Source: Plantactinospora alkalitolerans (GTDB lineage: Bacteria > Actinomycetota > Actinomycetes > Mycobacteriales > Micromonosporaceae). From it: a DNA stretch of 39,059 nucleotides. A program made the position numbers and the translations under genes. The stretch is from contig NZ_JADPUN010000239.1 in NCBI RefSeq assembly GCF_015690345.1, positions 1 to 39,059 of the forward strand. The letters run 5' to 3'. This document shows positions 8,461 through 15,875 of the stretch, piece by piece; position 1 is the first letter of the stretch; every line of letters begins with the position of its first letter. The notes beneath the pieces are model-generated. The model ran no database searches and was not told the origin of the DNA. It saw only the letters and a list, made by a program, of their open reading frames with translations.

Positions 8461-9872
8461 TGACGGTACGCGTACGCTTCGCCCCTTCCCCGACCGGAAT
8501 GTTCCACGTCGGCGGTGCCCGCTCGGCCCTGCAGAACTGGATCTACGCCAAGCAACAGGGTGGCGTGTTCGTGCTGCGGATCGAGGACACCGACGCGGCC
8601 CGGAACCGCCCCGAGTGGACCGAGGGGATCCTGTCCGCGCTGGACTGGATCGGGATCGAGCGGGGCAGCTACGAGGGGCCGTACTTCCAGTCCGCCAACG
8701 CGAGCGAGCATCGGAACGCGGCGACCCGGCTGCACGACGAGGGGCGGGCGTACTACTGCGACTGCACGCGGGAGGCGATCCAGGCGCGTACCGGCTCGCA
8801 GTACCAGGGCTACGACGGCTTCTGCCGCGACCGTGGCCTGGAGGCGGGCCCCGGACGCGCACTGCGCTTCCGTACGCCGGACGAGGGCGAGACCGTGGTC
8901 GTCGACCTGATCCGCGGCGAGCCGACGTTCGAGAACAAGCTGATCGAGGACTTCGTGATCGCCCGGGGTGACGGCTCGGCCGTCTTCCTGCTGGCGAACG
9001 TGGTGGACGACCTCACCATGGGCATCACCCACGTCATCCGGGCCGAGGAGCACCTGCCGAACACGCCCAAGCAGCAACTGCTGTGGGACGCGCTCGGGGT
9101 CAAGCCGCCGATCTGGGCACACGTGCCGGTGGTGGTCAACGAGAAGCGCCAGAAGCTCTCCAAGCGGCGGGACAAGGTCGCCCTGGAGGCGTACCGCGAC
9201 GAGGGCTACCTGGCCAGCGCCATGCGCAACTACCTGATGCTGCTCGGTTGGGCGCCGTCGGGCGACCGGGAGATCGTGCCGTGGTCGGTGATCGAGTCGG
9301 AGTTCCGGCTGGCCGAGGTCAACCCGTCACCGGCATTCTTCGACGAGAAGAAGCTGCGCGCCTTCAACGGCGAGTACATCCGGGCGCTGCCGGTCGAGGA
9401 GTTCGCCGCCGCCTGCCAGCCGTGGTTGAGCGGTACCGACACGATCGCCCCGCCGCCGTGGCGGCCGGAGGAGTTCGACGCCGTGGCGTTCGCCGCCGTG
9501 GCACCGCTCGCGCAGACCCGGATCGCGGTGCTCAGCGAGATCGTCGCGAACGTCGACTTCCTCTTCCTCGACTCGCCGCTGATCGACGAGGCGTCCTGGG
9601 CGAAGAGCACCAAGGGCGACGCCGCCGAACTGCTCGACGACGCCATCGTCGCGTTCGAGGCGCTGCCGAGCTGGGAGGCGGAGCCACTCAAGGCGACGCT
9701 GGAGGAGGTCGGCACGCGCCGCGGACTCAAGCTCGGCAAGACCCAGGCACCGGTCCGGGTGGCGGTCACCGGGCGCAGTGTCGGATTGCCGCTGTTCGAG
9801 TCGCTGGTCGTACTCGGTCGGGATCGGACCCTGACCCGGCTACGCGCGGCCCGGGTCCGGCTACAGCCCTGA
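8460..9872 (+). CDS. gltX: Glutamyl-tRNA synthetase
   Basis: 470 aa class I aminoacyl-tRNA synthetase that attaches glutamate to tRNA-Glu in the cytoplasm. The Rossmann domain opens with [20 protein letters not shown], where FHVG (15-18) is the HIGH-equivalent. The GluRS-typical IEDTD follows at about 43, and KLSKR (about 232-236) is the KMSKS-equivalent. The C-terminal anticodon-binding helical domain is complete and the length is normal. A GluRS that also charges tRNA-Gln (with later amidation) would be usual for this group, but that cannot be read from sequence. A 206-bp gap separates it from the divergent SRPBCC gene; a hairpin follows the stop. Confidence 0.96.
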   Translation: MTVRVRFAPSPTGMFHVGGARSALQNWIYAKQQGGVFVLRIEDTDAARNRPEWTEGILSALDWIGIERGSYEGPYFQSANASEHRNAATRLHDEGRAYYCDCTREAIQARTGSQYQGYDGFCRDRGLEAGPGRALRFRTPDEGETVVVDLIRGEPTFENKLIEDFVIARGDGSAVFLLANVVDDLTMGITHVIRAEEHLPNTPKQQLLWDALGVKPPIWAHVPVVVNEKRQKLSKRRDKVALEAYRDEGYLASAMRNYLMLLGWAPSGDREIVPWSVIESEFRLAEVNPSPAFFDEKKLRAFNGEYIRALPVEEFAAACQPWLSGTDTIAPPPWRPEEFDAVAFAAVAPLAQTRIAVLSEIVANVDFLFLDSPLIDEASWAKSTKGDAAELLDDAIVAFEALPSWEAEPLKATLEEVGTRRGLKLGKTQAPVRVAVTGRSVGLPLFESLVVLGRDRTLTRLRAARVRLQP

Positions 9873-10182
9873 CCGGCCCGAGACGAAGGCGGCCCCGGGA
9901 ACCGGAGTAGGAAGGTTTCCGGGCCGTTGCGGAAATGTTGTCCGGGCCCGTTACCGTGACCCGGGTGGTAGTCGGATCGGGTCGTGCGAGGAGAGTCAGT
10001 CGCACGGTGGCCGGCGCCGCCTCCAGCCGGGCGCCGTCGCGGGGATCACTGCCGGTCAACGAGTTGTGCGCGGCCGCCGGACCGGCGGGTGGCAGCACCC
10101 GGGGCAGCCACGGGATCCCCGGAGCACCACTGAGCAGTAGCGCTGCCACAGTGGTGACCCGGCGCCCCGTGACCTCTTCCAT
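9766..10182 (-). pseudogene. Truncated CopC-like copper-binding protein remnant
   Basis: From ATG at 10182, a hydrophobic leader (VTTVAALLLSGAPG) is followed by HNSLTGSDPRDGARLEAAP and VRLTLLARPDPTTTRVTVTG. This is the start of a CopC domain (mature N-terminal His, then SxPxDGA). Similarity ends after about residue 83; the remainder is unrelated Arg/Gly-rich sequence that reads through the gltX terminator region and 107 bases into the 3' end of gltX on the opposite strand. A full CopC domain needs about 95 residues plus, usually, a C-terminal membrane segment, so the second half is missing. I read it as a decayed gene; a very small secreted CopC-like protein is the alternative. The ribosome site is weak. 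Confidence 0.5.
9890..9926 (+). terminator. Hairpin after gltX
   Basis: CGGCCCCGGGAACC (9890-9903) pairs with GGTTTCCGGGCCG (9914-9926), with one bulged C and one G-U pair, around a 10-nt loop. It begins 17 bases after the gltX stop and has no U-tract. It probably terminates gltX. Confidence 0.65.
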
Positions 10183-10404
10183 CCCGCTACTATTCGCCGA
10201 GCTGATCAATGGCTCGTCACTTAGTCGACCCTGGATCGCAGATAGTTCCAATTACTGCTCGTGCAGGTGCAACCGAGCGGCGTTCTGCGGAGTCTTTGTA
10301 GTTAGCACGGCCGGTCCATCTGCGACAGTGTCGTGCGCTCCACCGACCAACCAGCGCGTGACCTGCATTATGGCCACCATCGAAACGGGGCGAGGAGGTC
10401 GGCG

Positions 10405-11061
10405 ATGGCCGGAGAGGTGAGTCGTCGACTTGTCGGCGTGGTGACGCTGCTGGTTGCGGCGGGCAGTTGGTTGGCGATCGGCGGTGTGGCGTCCGCCAAG
10501 CCCGCGCCCAAACCCACGTCGGTGGTCATCACGAGCAAGGGCATGCCCGACCCGTTGACCCTGCGGGCGGACAACAACAAGGATCTCTTCGAGGCGGTCC
10601 TCGACCAGGTCGACTGGTTGACCGGCGACGGACCCACCACCGCGCCGAAGGCGGCCGACCTGGGGCCGAAATTCACGGTCGTGGTGCACGTCGGTGACGC
10701 CGCCAAGAAGTCCTACGACCTCTACCCCCTCGCCAAGGGCGGCCCGCGCGCCTTCCGACCGGCCCGGCAGCCGGACCGGACCCAGCCCGGCGCGGCGTGG
10801 TTCTTCGGTCGACTGACGATGGCGGAGACGCTGCTGGCGGCCGGCGCCCCGTTGCCCGACCAGAACATCACCACCCTGCACGGCGGTGGTATCGGCGGTG
10901 GCGAACGGGTGATCCCGGACGATGCGATCGGCACCGGCGAGGATGTCGACCGGCTACTCGGCGAACTACGTCGGTTGATGCTGCTCAACGGCGCCGTACT
11001 GGTCGCGATCACACTCGGGCTGGCCGGCATCGCGCTGCTGGTACGGCGACGTACCCGCTGA
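10405..11061 (+). CDS. Exported/membrane-anchored protein of unknown function
   Basis: 218 aa. The start ATG at 10405 is preceded by GGAGG at 10394-10398 with 6-base spacing. An N-terminal signal sequence (VVTLLVAAGSWLAIGGVASA, about 10-29) ends in a plausible AxA cleavage site. A conserved-looking ectodomain follows (VVITSKGMPDPLTLRADNNK, then FTVVVHVGDAAKKSYDLYP), and a single C-terminal membrane segment (VLVAITLGLAGIALLVRR) ends in RRRTR. The topology is therefore an extracytoplasmic domain anchored at its C-terminus. I do not recognise the family. The preceding copC-like remnant suggests, weakly, a former copper or envelope locus. The stop codon lies in the first unit of a short tandem array. 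Confidence 0.75.
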   Translation: MAGEVSRRLVGVVTLLVAAGSWLAIGGVASAKPAPKPTSVVITSKGMPDPLTLRADNNKDLFEAVLDQVDWLTGDGPTTAPKAADLGPKFTVVVHVGDAAKKSYDLYPLAKGGPRAFRPARQPDRTQPGAAWFFGRLTMAETLLAAGAPLPDQNITTLHGGGIGGGERVIPDDAIGTGEDVDRLLGELRRLMLLNGAVLVAITLGLAGIALLVRRRTR

Positions 11062-11123
11062 CCGGCCGTACCCGCTGACCGGCCGGCCGTACCCGCTGAC
11101 CGGGCCTAGCCGCTGACCGGGCC
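11051..11123. repeat. Tandem copies of a 17-bp stop-codon segment
   Basis: The unit GTACCCGCTGACCGGCC occurs at 11051-11067 and 11068-11084, then again at 11089-11106 after an extra GGCC (with one inserted G), and in part at 11110-11123. The first copy contains the last codons and TGA stop of the gene ending at 11061, so the gene's 3' end has been copied three to four times. Confidence 0.8.
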
Positions 11124-11188
11124 GGCACGATCGCGGCACCACCCGGGGCGCGGCAGGCCGATCCCGGCCCCGGTCCATCGGTGGCGGA

Positions 11189-11974
11189 TCAGCACCATCG
11201 GCGCGGCGGACGGTCACGCCGGACGGCGCGCCGAGAGGGCCGTACCGCGCCGTGGCGATGCGCTCCGGCCCAGCCGGGACGATCGGTCCGGCAACCCGGC
11301 GTACGGCCGCAATCCACGTCGTCCACCTCGTCGTCCGACGGTCCACCGGATTCCTCCGCCGATCCGGTGGTCCCGCCGACCCGCTCCGGAGCACCGAGGC
11401 GACCCGGTTCGGAAGTGTCACGGCCACCGGGATCGGAAGCACCGTGGCCACCCGACTCGAAGGCACCGGGATCATCCGGGTCGGGATCGGCGCGGTGGTC
11501 CGGCTCCGGAGCGGAGCGGTAGCGCGACTCGCCCGGCCGTGGTCGGGGGATCAGCCTCGACCGTTCCCCGCCCAGCCCCGGTTCTGCCCTGCCGGCGCCC
11601 CGGTCGGCCCCGTCCGAACCGGCGCCCCGGCCGGAACGGGCGACCAGTTCCACGGCCGGCGTTCCGTCGCGCTGATCGCCTGGGTCCAATTCTCGGTCCA
11701 GGTCGACGCGTTCCGCCGGATCCCCGGGCCGCACACTGCCGGAACAGTCCACCGCCTCCATCGGACGGGCCGGTCCGGTCCGGTCTCCCGGATCTCCGGG
11801 ATCCACGTCGGTCCGGCCGGAGATCCCCTCGACCGGTCCCGCCGGCAGTCCGGCACTGGCCCCGCAGACCCAGCGGAGACGGCTGGCCGGGCCCAGCGGA
11901 GGCAGAGGCTCATGATCACCAAGCAGCCGACTCGGCTCGCCCTCGGCACAGCCGTGCTCAGCGTCATGCGCCAT
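11189..11974 (-). CDS. Hypothetical low-complexity acidic protein
   Basis: 261 aa. The strongest support is the start: ATG at 11974 follows GAGGAGG with about 6-base spacing. The product is rich in Gly, Asp, Glu, Pro and Arg, with phrases such as GDPGDRTGPARP, DHRADPDPDDPG and a loose duplication SGGHGASDPGGRDTSEPG. It has no membrane segment, signal peptide or recognised domain; a few Cys residues (WVCGAS, DVDCGRTPGC, final WC) are scattered. Third codon positions are G/C-rich but less so than in neighbouring core genes. It may be intrinsically disordered. Overlapping open frames exist on both strands here, so reality of the gene is uncertain. Confidence 0.45.
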   Translation of the reverse strand: MAHDAEHGCAEGEPSRLLGDHEPLPPLGPASRLRWVCGASAGLPAGPVEGISGRTDVDPGDPGDRTGPARPMEAVDCSGSVRPGDPAERVDLDRELDPGDQRDGTPAVELVARSGRGAGSDGADRGAGRAEPGLGGERSRLIPRPRPGESRYRSAPEPDHRADPDPDDPGAFESGGHGASDPGGRDTSEPGRLGAPERVGGTTGSAEESGGPSDDEVDDVDCGRTPGCRTDRPGWAGAHRHGAVRPSRRAVRRDRPPRRWC

Positions 11975-12174
11975 CCAAGCCTCCTCACACTCGCCGCCGA
12001 ATGGGCGGTCGCCCCGGGTGGAGAGTGGCGCCCGCGTCCGTGGCCGGTAGGTCAGAACGTGGCATCCGCGTCGTCGGGACCATGTCACCGTACTGGTCCG
12101 AGGTGACGGACTCGACGCCGCCGTGACCAGAACTGGTGCAATCCGCCCAAACAAGGGCCGGATGTCGGAGGTGT

Positions 12175-12711
12175 TCAGTCCTGGGCCGGCTGCGGAAAGA
12201 GGGTCACCCAGACCGGAAACGCGACGAGCCAGATCACCATCGCACCGGTGAGCCGGAAGATCCAGCCGAGCAGTTCCCCCGTACGGCTCGGGTCGCCGAC
12301 CATGAGGATGCCCAGACCGAGCAGGCCGCAGGCGACGGCCCAGCCCAGCAGTCCCTTGCCCCACTCCCGCCACTCGTAGCGGGCCCGGGCCCAGCCGCCC
12401 TTCGGAGGCCTGACCGGCGGCGGTCCGCCGGCGAAGCGGTGGGCGAACCGCTGATCCGCCCAGCGGATCATGCTGTGCCCGAACACGACGGAGAAGCCGA
12501 GGTAGGCGGCTGCCAGGCCGTGGACGAACTCGGCTGTCGCGCCCCGGCGCAGATCCAGCACGGTCGCGACCAGTATGACGAGGTCGATCAGCGGCGTGGC
12601 GAGCAGCAGCAGGGCTCCCAGCCGGGGCATCCGGAGCAGATACCGGGCGATCAGTCCGGCCCCGAGCAACACCCAGAAGCCGATCTCGCCCGCAGCGATC
12701 ACCGCCACCAC
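12175..12711 (-). CDS. Small polytopic membrane protein of unknown function
   Basis: 178 aa from GTG at 12711. I chose this start because GGGAGAGGGAGG (12720-12730) places GGAGG 8 bases upstream; reading further back enters the 17-bp tandem array. About five hydrophobic segments are visible: AAGEIGFWVLLGAGLIARYLL, ALLLLATPLIDLVILVATVL, HGLAAAYLGFSVVFGHSM, GLLGWAVACGLLGLGILMVG and IFRLTGAMVIWLVAFPVWVT. A charged loop (GGWARARYEWREWGK) sits between the third and fourth. It resembles uncharacterised YmcC-type integral membrane proteins, but that comparison is from memory. It diverges from the sensor-kinase gene. Confidence 0.75.
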   Translation of the reverse strand: MVAVIAAGEIGFWVLLGAGLIARYLLRMPRLGALLLLATPLIDLVILVATVLDLRRGATAEFVHGLAAAYLGFSVVFGHSMIRWADQRFAHRFAGGPPPVRPPKGGWARARYEWREWGKGLLGWAVACGLLGLGILMVGDPSRTGELLGWIFRLTGAMVIWLVAFPVWVTLFPQPAQD

Positions 12712-12731
12712 CGCCGGAACCTCCCTCTCCC

Positions 12732-12867
12732 GCCGCTGCCCCGTGCCCGCCGCTGGCCTGTGCCCGCCGCTGGCCTGTGCCCGCCGCTGGCCCGTGCCTG
12801 CTGCCGGCCTGTGCCTGCCACTGGCCTGCGCCTGCTGCCGGACTGCGCCTGATGCCGGACTGTGCCT
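12732..12867. repeat. 17-bp minisatellite, eight units
   Basis: Eight adjacent units of exactly 17 bp follow GCCGCTGGCCTGTGCCC with gradual divergence (the 2nd and 3rd are identical; later ones carry CCGGACTG variants). Because 17 is not a multiple of three, any frame is shifted at each unit, so three units give a 17-residue pattern in all frames and keep them all open. The array ends just upstream of the ribosome site of the membrane-protein gene. Confidence 0.92.
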
Positions 12868-12938
12868 GCCGCCTGCCGTCGTGCCAAGTCTGTCCGGCGG
12901 CCTCGGCCGGGACGTCGCCACCGCTGCCGAGATGCGGA

Positions 12939-12982
12939 TCCGTCGAAAGAGGTACGGCTACATCCTTCGACGGACCCGTACC
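12939..12982. promoter_or_regulatory. Interleaved inverted repeats upstream of the sensor-kinase gene
   Basis: TCCGTCGAA (12939-12947) is matched by TTCGACGGA (12966-12974), and GGTACGG (12951-12957) by CCGTACC (12976-12982). The arms are interleaved (A-B-A'-B'), so they cannot form two simple hairpins at once. The site is 60 bases before the GTG of the kinase gene and could hold operators for a dimeric regulator. Confidence 0.35.
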
Positions 12983-13041
12983 GTCCAGCCTCGTCGGCAG
13001 GACGGACGGCAACGGTCGGCGGATGTGATGGGATCGGGTAC

Positions 13042-14379
13042 GTGACGGCACGGCTGAGCCTGGAACGCGGGACGATGTCCCGGGACATCGCGTTGGCGCT
13101 CGCCTCGCTGGCGGGCGGGTTGCTGATGCTCGCGCTCGGCATCTACCAGCCGCTCAATCCCGGGTTCCTGGATTCCTCGCCACTGGTGACCCTCGGGACG
13201 CTCGTCGCCACCTGTACGGCCGTCGCACTGCGCCGGGTGGCCACCCGCCGCGCCCTGGCACTGGGTACGGTCGCGTTCGCCGTCGATCTGGCCTGCGGCT
13301 CGTCGCTGGCCACCACCCTGGTCTACACCCAGGTGCTCTTCGACTCCTGCGTCTACGGGCCGCCGAGGATGTGGCGCCGACTGTTGTGGATCAACCTCGT
13401 GGTCACCGGCCTCGCCGCGGTGGCCGGCGTGGTCCTCCTGCGCCCGTTGTCGTGGCAGGGCATCGGGTTGAGCGTGCCGGTGGTGCTGATCGGCGTACTG
13501 CCGGTGGTCAGTGGCATCAGCGTCCGGCAGTACCGCGACCAGGCCGCCGCCGACCGGGCCAGGGCCGAGCAGACCGCCCGGCTGGCCGAACTCGACCGTC
13601 GCCAGGCGGTGGCGGCGGAGCGGAGCCGGATGGCCCGGGAGTTGCACGACGTCATCGCCAACCACCTGAGCGCGGTCGCCATCCACGCCACCGCGGCGCT
13701 GTCGGTCTCCGGGCTCGATCGCGCCCAGCGGGACCAGGCTCTGCGGGTGATCCGCGAGAACAGCGTGCAGGGGCTCGCCGAGATGCGTCAGATGATCGGT
13801 CTGCTCCGTGAACCGGCCGAGGCCGACCCGATCTCGCTGGGAGCACTGGACGACCCCGTACGGGCCGGGCTGACCGAGGTCGACCGGTTGGTCGACCAGG
13901 CACGGAGCGCCGGCCTGCCGGTACGGTTCGAGACGGTCGGCACGGTTCGGCCACTGCCGGTCGGCGTGGATCTGGCCGCCTACCGGATCGTCCAGGAGGC
14001 GCTGACCAACGCGCTCAAGCACGGCTGCGGACCGGCCACCCTCACCATCCGCCATCGGGAGCAACGCGTCGACCTCACGATCGAGAATCCGGTCGCCGAC
14101 CCGCCGGGTGCCGGTTCCGGCGGCTCGCCGTGGCGCGGCGCTCCGGCGGGGGCCGGGCTGCCCGGCGCGGGCGCGGGGCTGATCGGGATGCGGGAGCGCG
14201 TCACCCTGCTGCACGGCCGGTTCGATGCCGGACGGTGCGGGCCGGGTTGGCGGGTGCACGCGGAACTTCCGTACCCCGGGACCGCCAGCCGCGCCGAGCC
14301 TCCCGTCACCCGCGCCGAGGTCGCCGCCGCAGGGGGCATCCGGGTCGGCGTCGTGGCCGCCTCGCGACCGCTGTCATGA
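13042..14379 (+). CDS. Two-component sensor histidine kinase (NarL/DesK-type, HisKA_3)
   Basis: 445 aa from GTG at 13042; an ATG at 13075 is an alternative. The N-terminal half has about five membrane segments (about 14-35, 46-63, 72-100, 116-134, 140-158) with almost no extracytoplasmic loop. A short coiled coil (about 162-195) leads to the dimerisation/phosphorylation helix ARELHDVIANHLSAVAIH, with phosphoacceptor His202. The ATPase domain has IVQEALTNALKHG (N box, about 317-329) and AGLIGMRERVTLLHG (G2-like box). Family knowledge: such kinases sense membrane-linked cues and phosphorylate a LuxR-type partner. The partner gene overlaps by ATGA. The signal is unknown. Confidence 0.9.
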   Translation: MTARLSLERGTMSRDIALALASLAGGLLMLALGIYQPLNPGFLDSSPLVTLGTLVATCTAVALRRVATRRALALGTVAFAVDLACGSSLATTLVYTQVLFDSCVYGPPRMWRRLLWINLVVTGLAAVAGVVLLRPLSWQGIGLSVPVVLIGVLPVVSGISVRQYRDQAAADRARAEQTARLAELDRRQAVAAERSRMARELHDVIANHLSAVAIHATAALSVSGLDRAQRDQALRVIRENSVQGLAEMRQMIGLLREPAEADPISLGALDDPVRAGLTEVDRLVDQARSAGLPVRFETVGTVRPLPVGVDLAAYRIVQEALTNALKHGCGPATLTIRHREQRVDLTIENPVADPPGAGSGGSPWRGAPAGAGLPGAGAGLIGMRERVTLLHGRFDAGRCGPGWRVHAELPYPGTASRAEPPVTRAEVAAAGGIRVGVVAASRPLS

Positions 14380-15101
14380 TCGAGTTCGGTCCGGACGGAA
14401 CCGGGGTCGGCGGGTCGACCGACCGCGACGGGACGACCGGGGCCGTACCCCCGATCCGGGTGGTGATCGCCGACGACCAGGACGCGGTTCGGGCCGGCCT
14501 CGTGCTGATCCTCGCCGCCGCGCCGGGCCTGGAGGTGGTCGGCCAGGCCGCCGACGGGGAGGAGGCGGTGGCGCTGTGCCGGAAACTCCGGCCGGACGTG
14601 GCCGTGCTCGACGTGCGGATGCCCCGGCTCGACGGCGTCTCCGCGACCCGCGAGATCGTCGCCGAGCGGCTGGCCGACGTCCTGGTGCTGACCACCTTCG
14701 ACCTCGACGAGTACGTCTTCGGCGCGCTCCGGGCCGGCGCGTCCGGCTTCCTGCTCAAGGACACCGACGCGGAGGGACTCCTCGACGCGGTACGTACCGT
14801 GGCCCGGGGCGAGGGGATCATCGCCGCCGCCGTCACCCGGCGCCTGATCAGCGCCTTCGCCGCCACCCCGCCGGAGGCCCCGGCGGTCGACCGGACGGCG
14901 GTGGACGAACTCACGCCCCGGGAACGCGACGTGCTGGCCTGCCTCGGCCGGGGACTGTCCAACCAGCAGATCGCCGACCGGCTGGCGATGGCCGAGAGCA
15001 CGACCAAGACCCACGTCAGCCGGATCCTCGGCAAGCTCGGTCTGCGCAGCCGGGTGCAGGCGGCGATTCTCGCGCAGGAACTGGGTCTGCCGAACCCCTG
15101 A
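14376..15101 (+). CDS. LuxR/NarL-family response regulator
   Basis: 241 aa; ATG at 14376 overlaps the kinase stop codon (ATGA), so translation is coupled. After a Gly/Asp-rich leader of about 26 residues, the receiver domain runs from IRVVIADDQDAVRAGL. The acidic pair is Asp33-Asp34, the phosphoacceptor Asp79 is in VAVLDVRMPRLDG, the conserved Thr/Ser region is VLVLTTFD and the Lys is in GFLLKDT. The C-terminal LuxR helix-turn-helix has LTPRERDVLACLGRGLSNQQIA and STTKTHVSRILGKLGLRSR. It is presumably phosphorylated by the adjacent kinase. Target genes are not evident; the divergent membrane protein at 12175-12711 is the nearest candidate. Confidence 0.92.
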   Translation: MIEFGPDGTGVGGSTDRDGTTGAVPPIRVVIADDQDAVRAGLVLILAAAPGLEVVGQAADGEEAVALCRKLRPDVAVLDVRMPRLDGVSATREIVAERLADVLVLTTFDLDEYVFGALRAGASGFLLKDTDAEGLLDAVRTVARGEGIIAAAVTRRLISAFAATPPEAPAVDRTAVDELTPRERDVLACLGRGLSNQQIADRLAMAESTTKTHVSRILGKLGLRSRVQAAILAQELGLPNP

Positions 15102-15146
15102 ACTGCCCGGCGACCGGGACCTGGCCACCTCGGACCGGCAGCTCGG

Positions 15147-15815
15147 CTACCGGACGACCTGGTCGGCCCGGTCCCCGGCGGAGGTCCGTTCGGTGCCGCC
15201 ACCCCAGCGGGTCGCGGCCCGGGCCGCCAGCGGGACGACGGCGAGGGCCAACAGCCAGCCGCCCAGGACGTCGGCGGGCCAGTGCGCCAGCAGCGCCAAC
15301 CGGGTGAGCCCGACGAAGACCCCGAACGCCACGGCCAGGATGGCGGTGACCACCCGACCCGCCGTCGCCAGTCGTGGCCAGAGCAGGAGCACGGCCACCA
15401 GGGCCGCCGCCGCCGCGTTGCTGGTGTGCCCGCTCGGGAAGCCGTTGCTGTCCACCACCACGAAGCCGTTCTCCGGCCGGGGGTGGTGCACGAGCCAGTG
15501 CATCAGCCCCCAGAGCACCGGCACCGTCACGGTCACCAGGGCACACAGCGCGGCGGGCCGGCGCTGGGAGAGGGTCGCGAGGGCGATGCTGATCACCAGG
15601 CCGGCGACCACGAACGGCACGGTGGCGGCCACGTCGGTAACCACCCGGAGCACGTCGACGAGGCCGGGGCTGGCGCCGCCGTACCCCCGGAAGGCGTCGC
15701 TGAGCGCGTCGTCGAACCTTCCCAGCGGCGCCCAGTCCCCGGCGGTCAGCGCGAGCAGCACCAGGAACCCGGCGAGCGCGAGCAACGGTACGGCCAGCGG
15801 CGGACGGGCGATCAT
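15147..15815 (-). CDS. PAP2-superfamily membrane phosphatase
   Basis: 222 aa from ATG at 15815. Membrane segments alternate with the three PAP2 catalytic motifs: HWLVHHPRPE (about 107-115, with His where many members have Lys), PSGHTSNAA (127-135, His130) and TRLALLAHWPADVLGG (171-186, with Arg172, His178, Asp182). Family knowledge: these enzymes dephosphorylate lipid phosphates or undecaprenyl diphosphate on the outer face of the membrane. The exact substrate cannot be read here. The C-terminus is charged. The gene converges on the response regulator and diverges from the fasR-like gene, 60 bp away. Confidence 0.88.
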   Translation of the reverse strand: MIARPPLAVPLLALAGFLVLLALTAGDWAPLGRFDDALSDAFRGYGGASPGLVDVLRVVTDVAATVPFVVAGLVISIALATLSQRRPAALCALVTVTVPVLWGLMHWLVHHPRPENGFVVVDSNGFPSGHTSNAAAAALVAVLLLWPRLATAGRVVTAILAVAFGVFVGLTRLALLAHWPADVLGGWLLALAVVPLAARAATRWGGGTERTSAGDRADQVVR

Positions 15816-15875
15816 CGAAGCATGATGCCACGGCCGGGTGGCGGTGTCCGGGGGTGAACGTGGCACGCTGGGCCG

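Noticed and set aside
9873-10404. tRNA genes after gltX, as found in some actinobacteria
   Set aside because: I looked for a cloverleaf and a GGTTCGAATCC-like T arm and saw none.
12712-12921. N-terminal extension of the membrane protein through the 17-bp array
   Set aside because: The added residues are repeat-encoded low complexity, and a strong ribosome site sits directly before GTG 12711.
12862-13041. Upstream extension of the sensor kinase in the same frame
   Set aside because: The extension is Arg/Pro-rich, overlaps the 17-bp array and lacks a ribosome site; GTG 13042 fits the family better.
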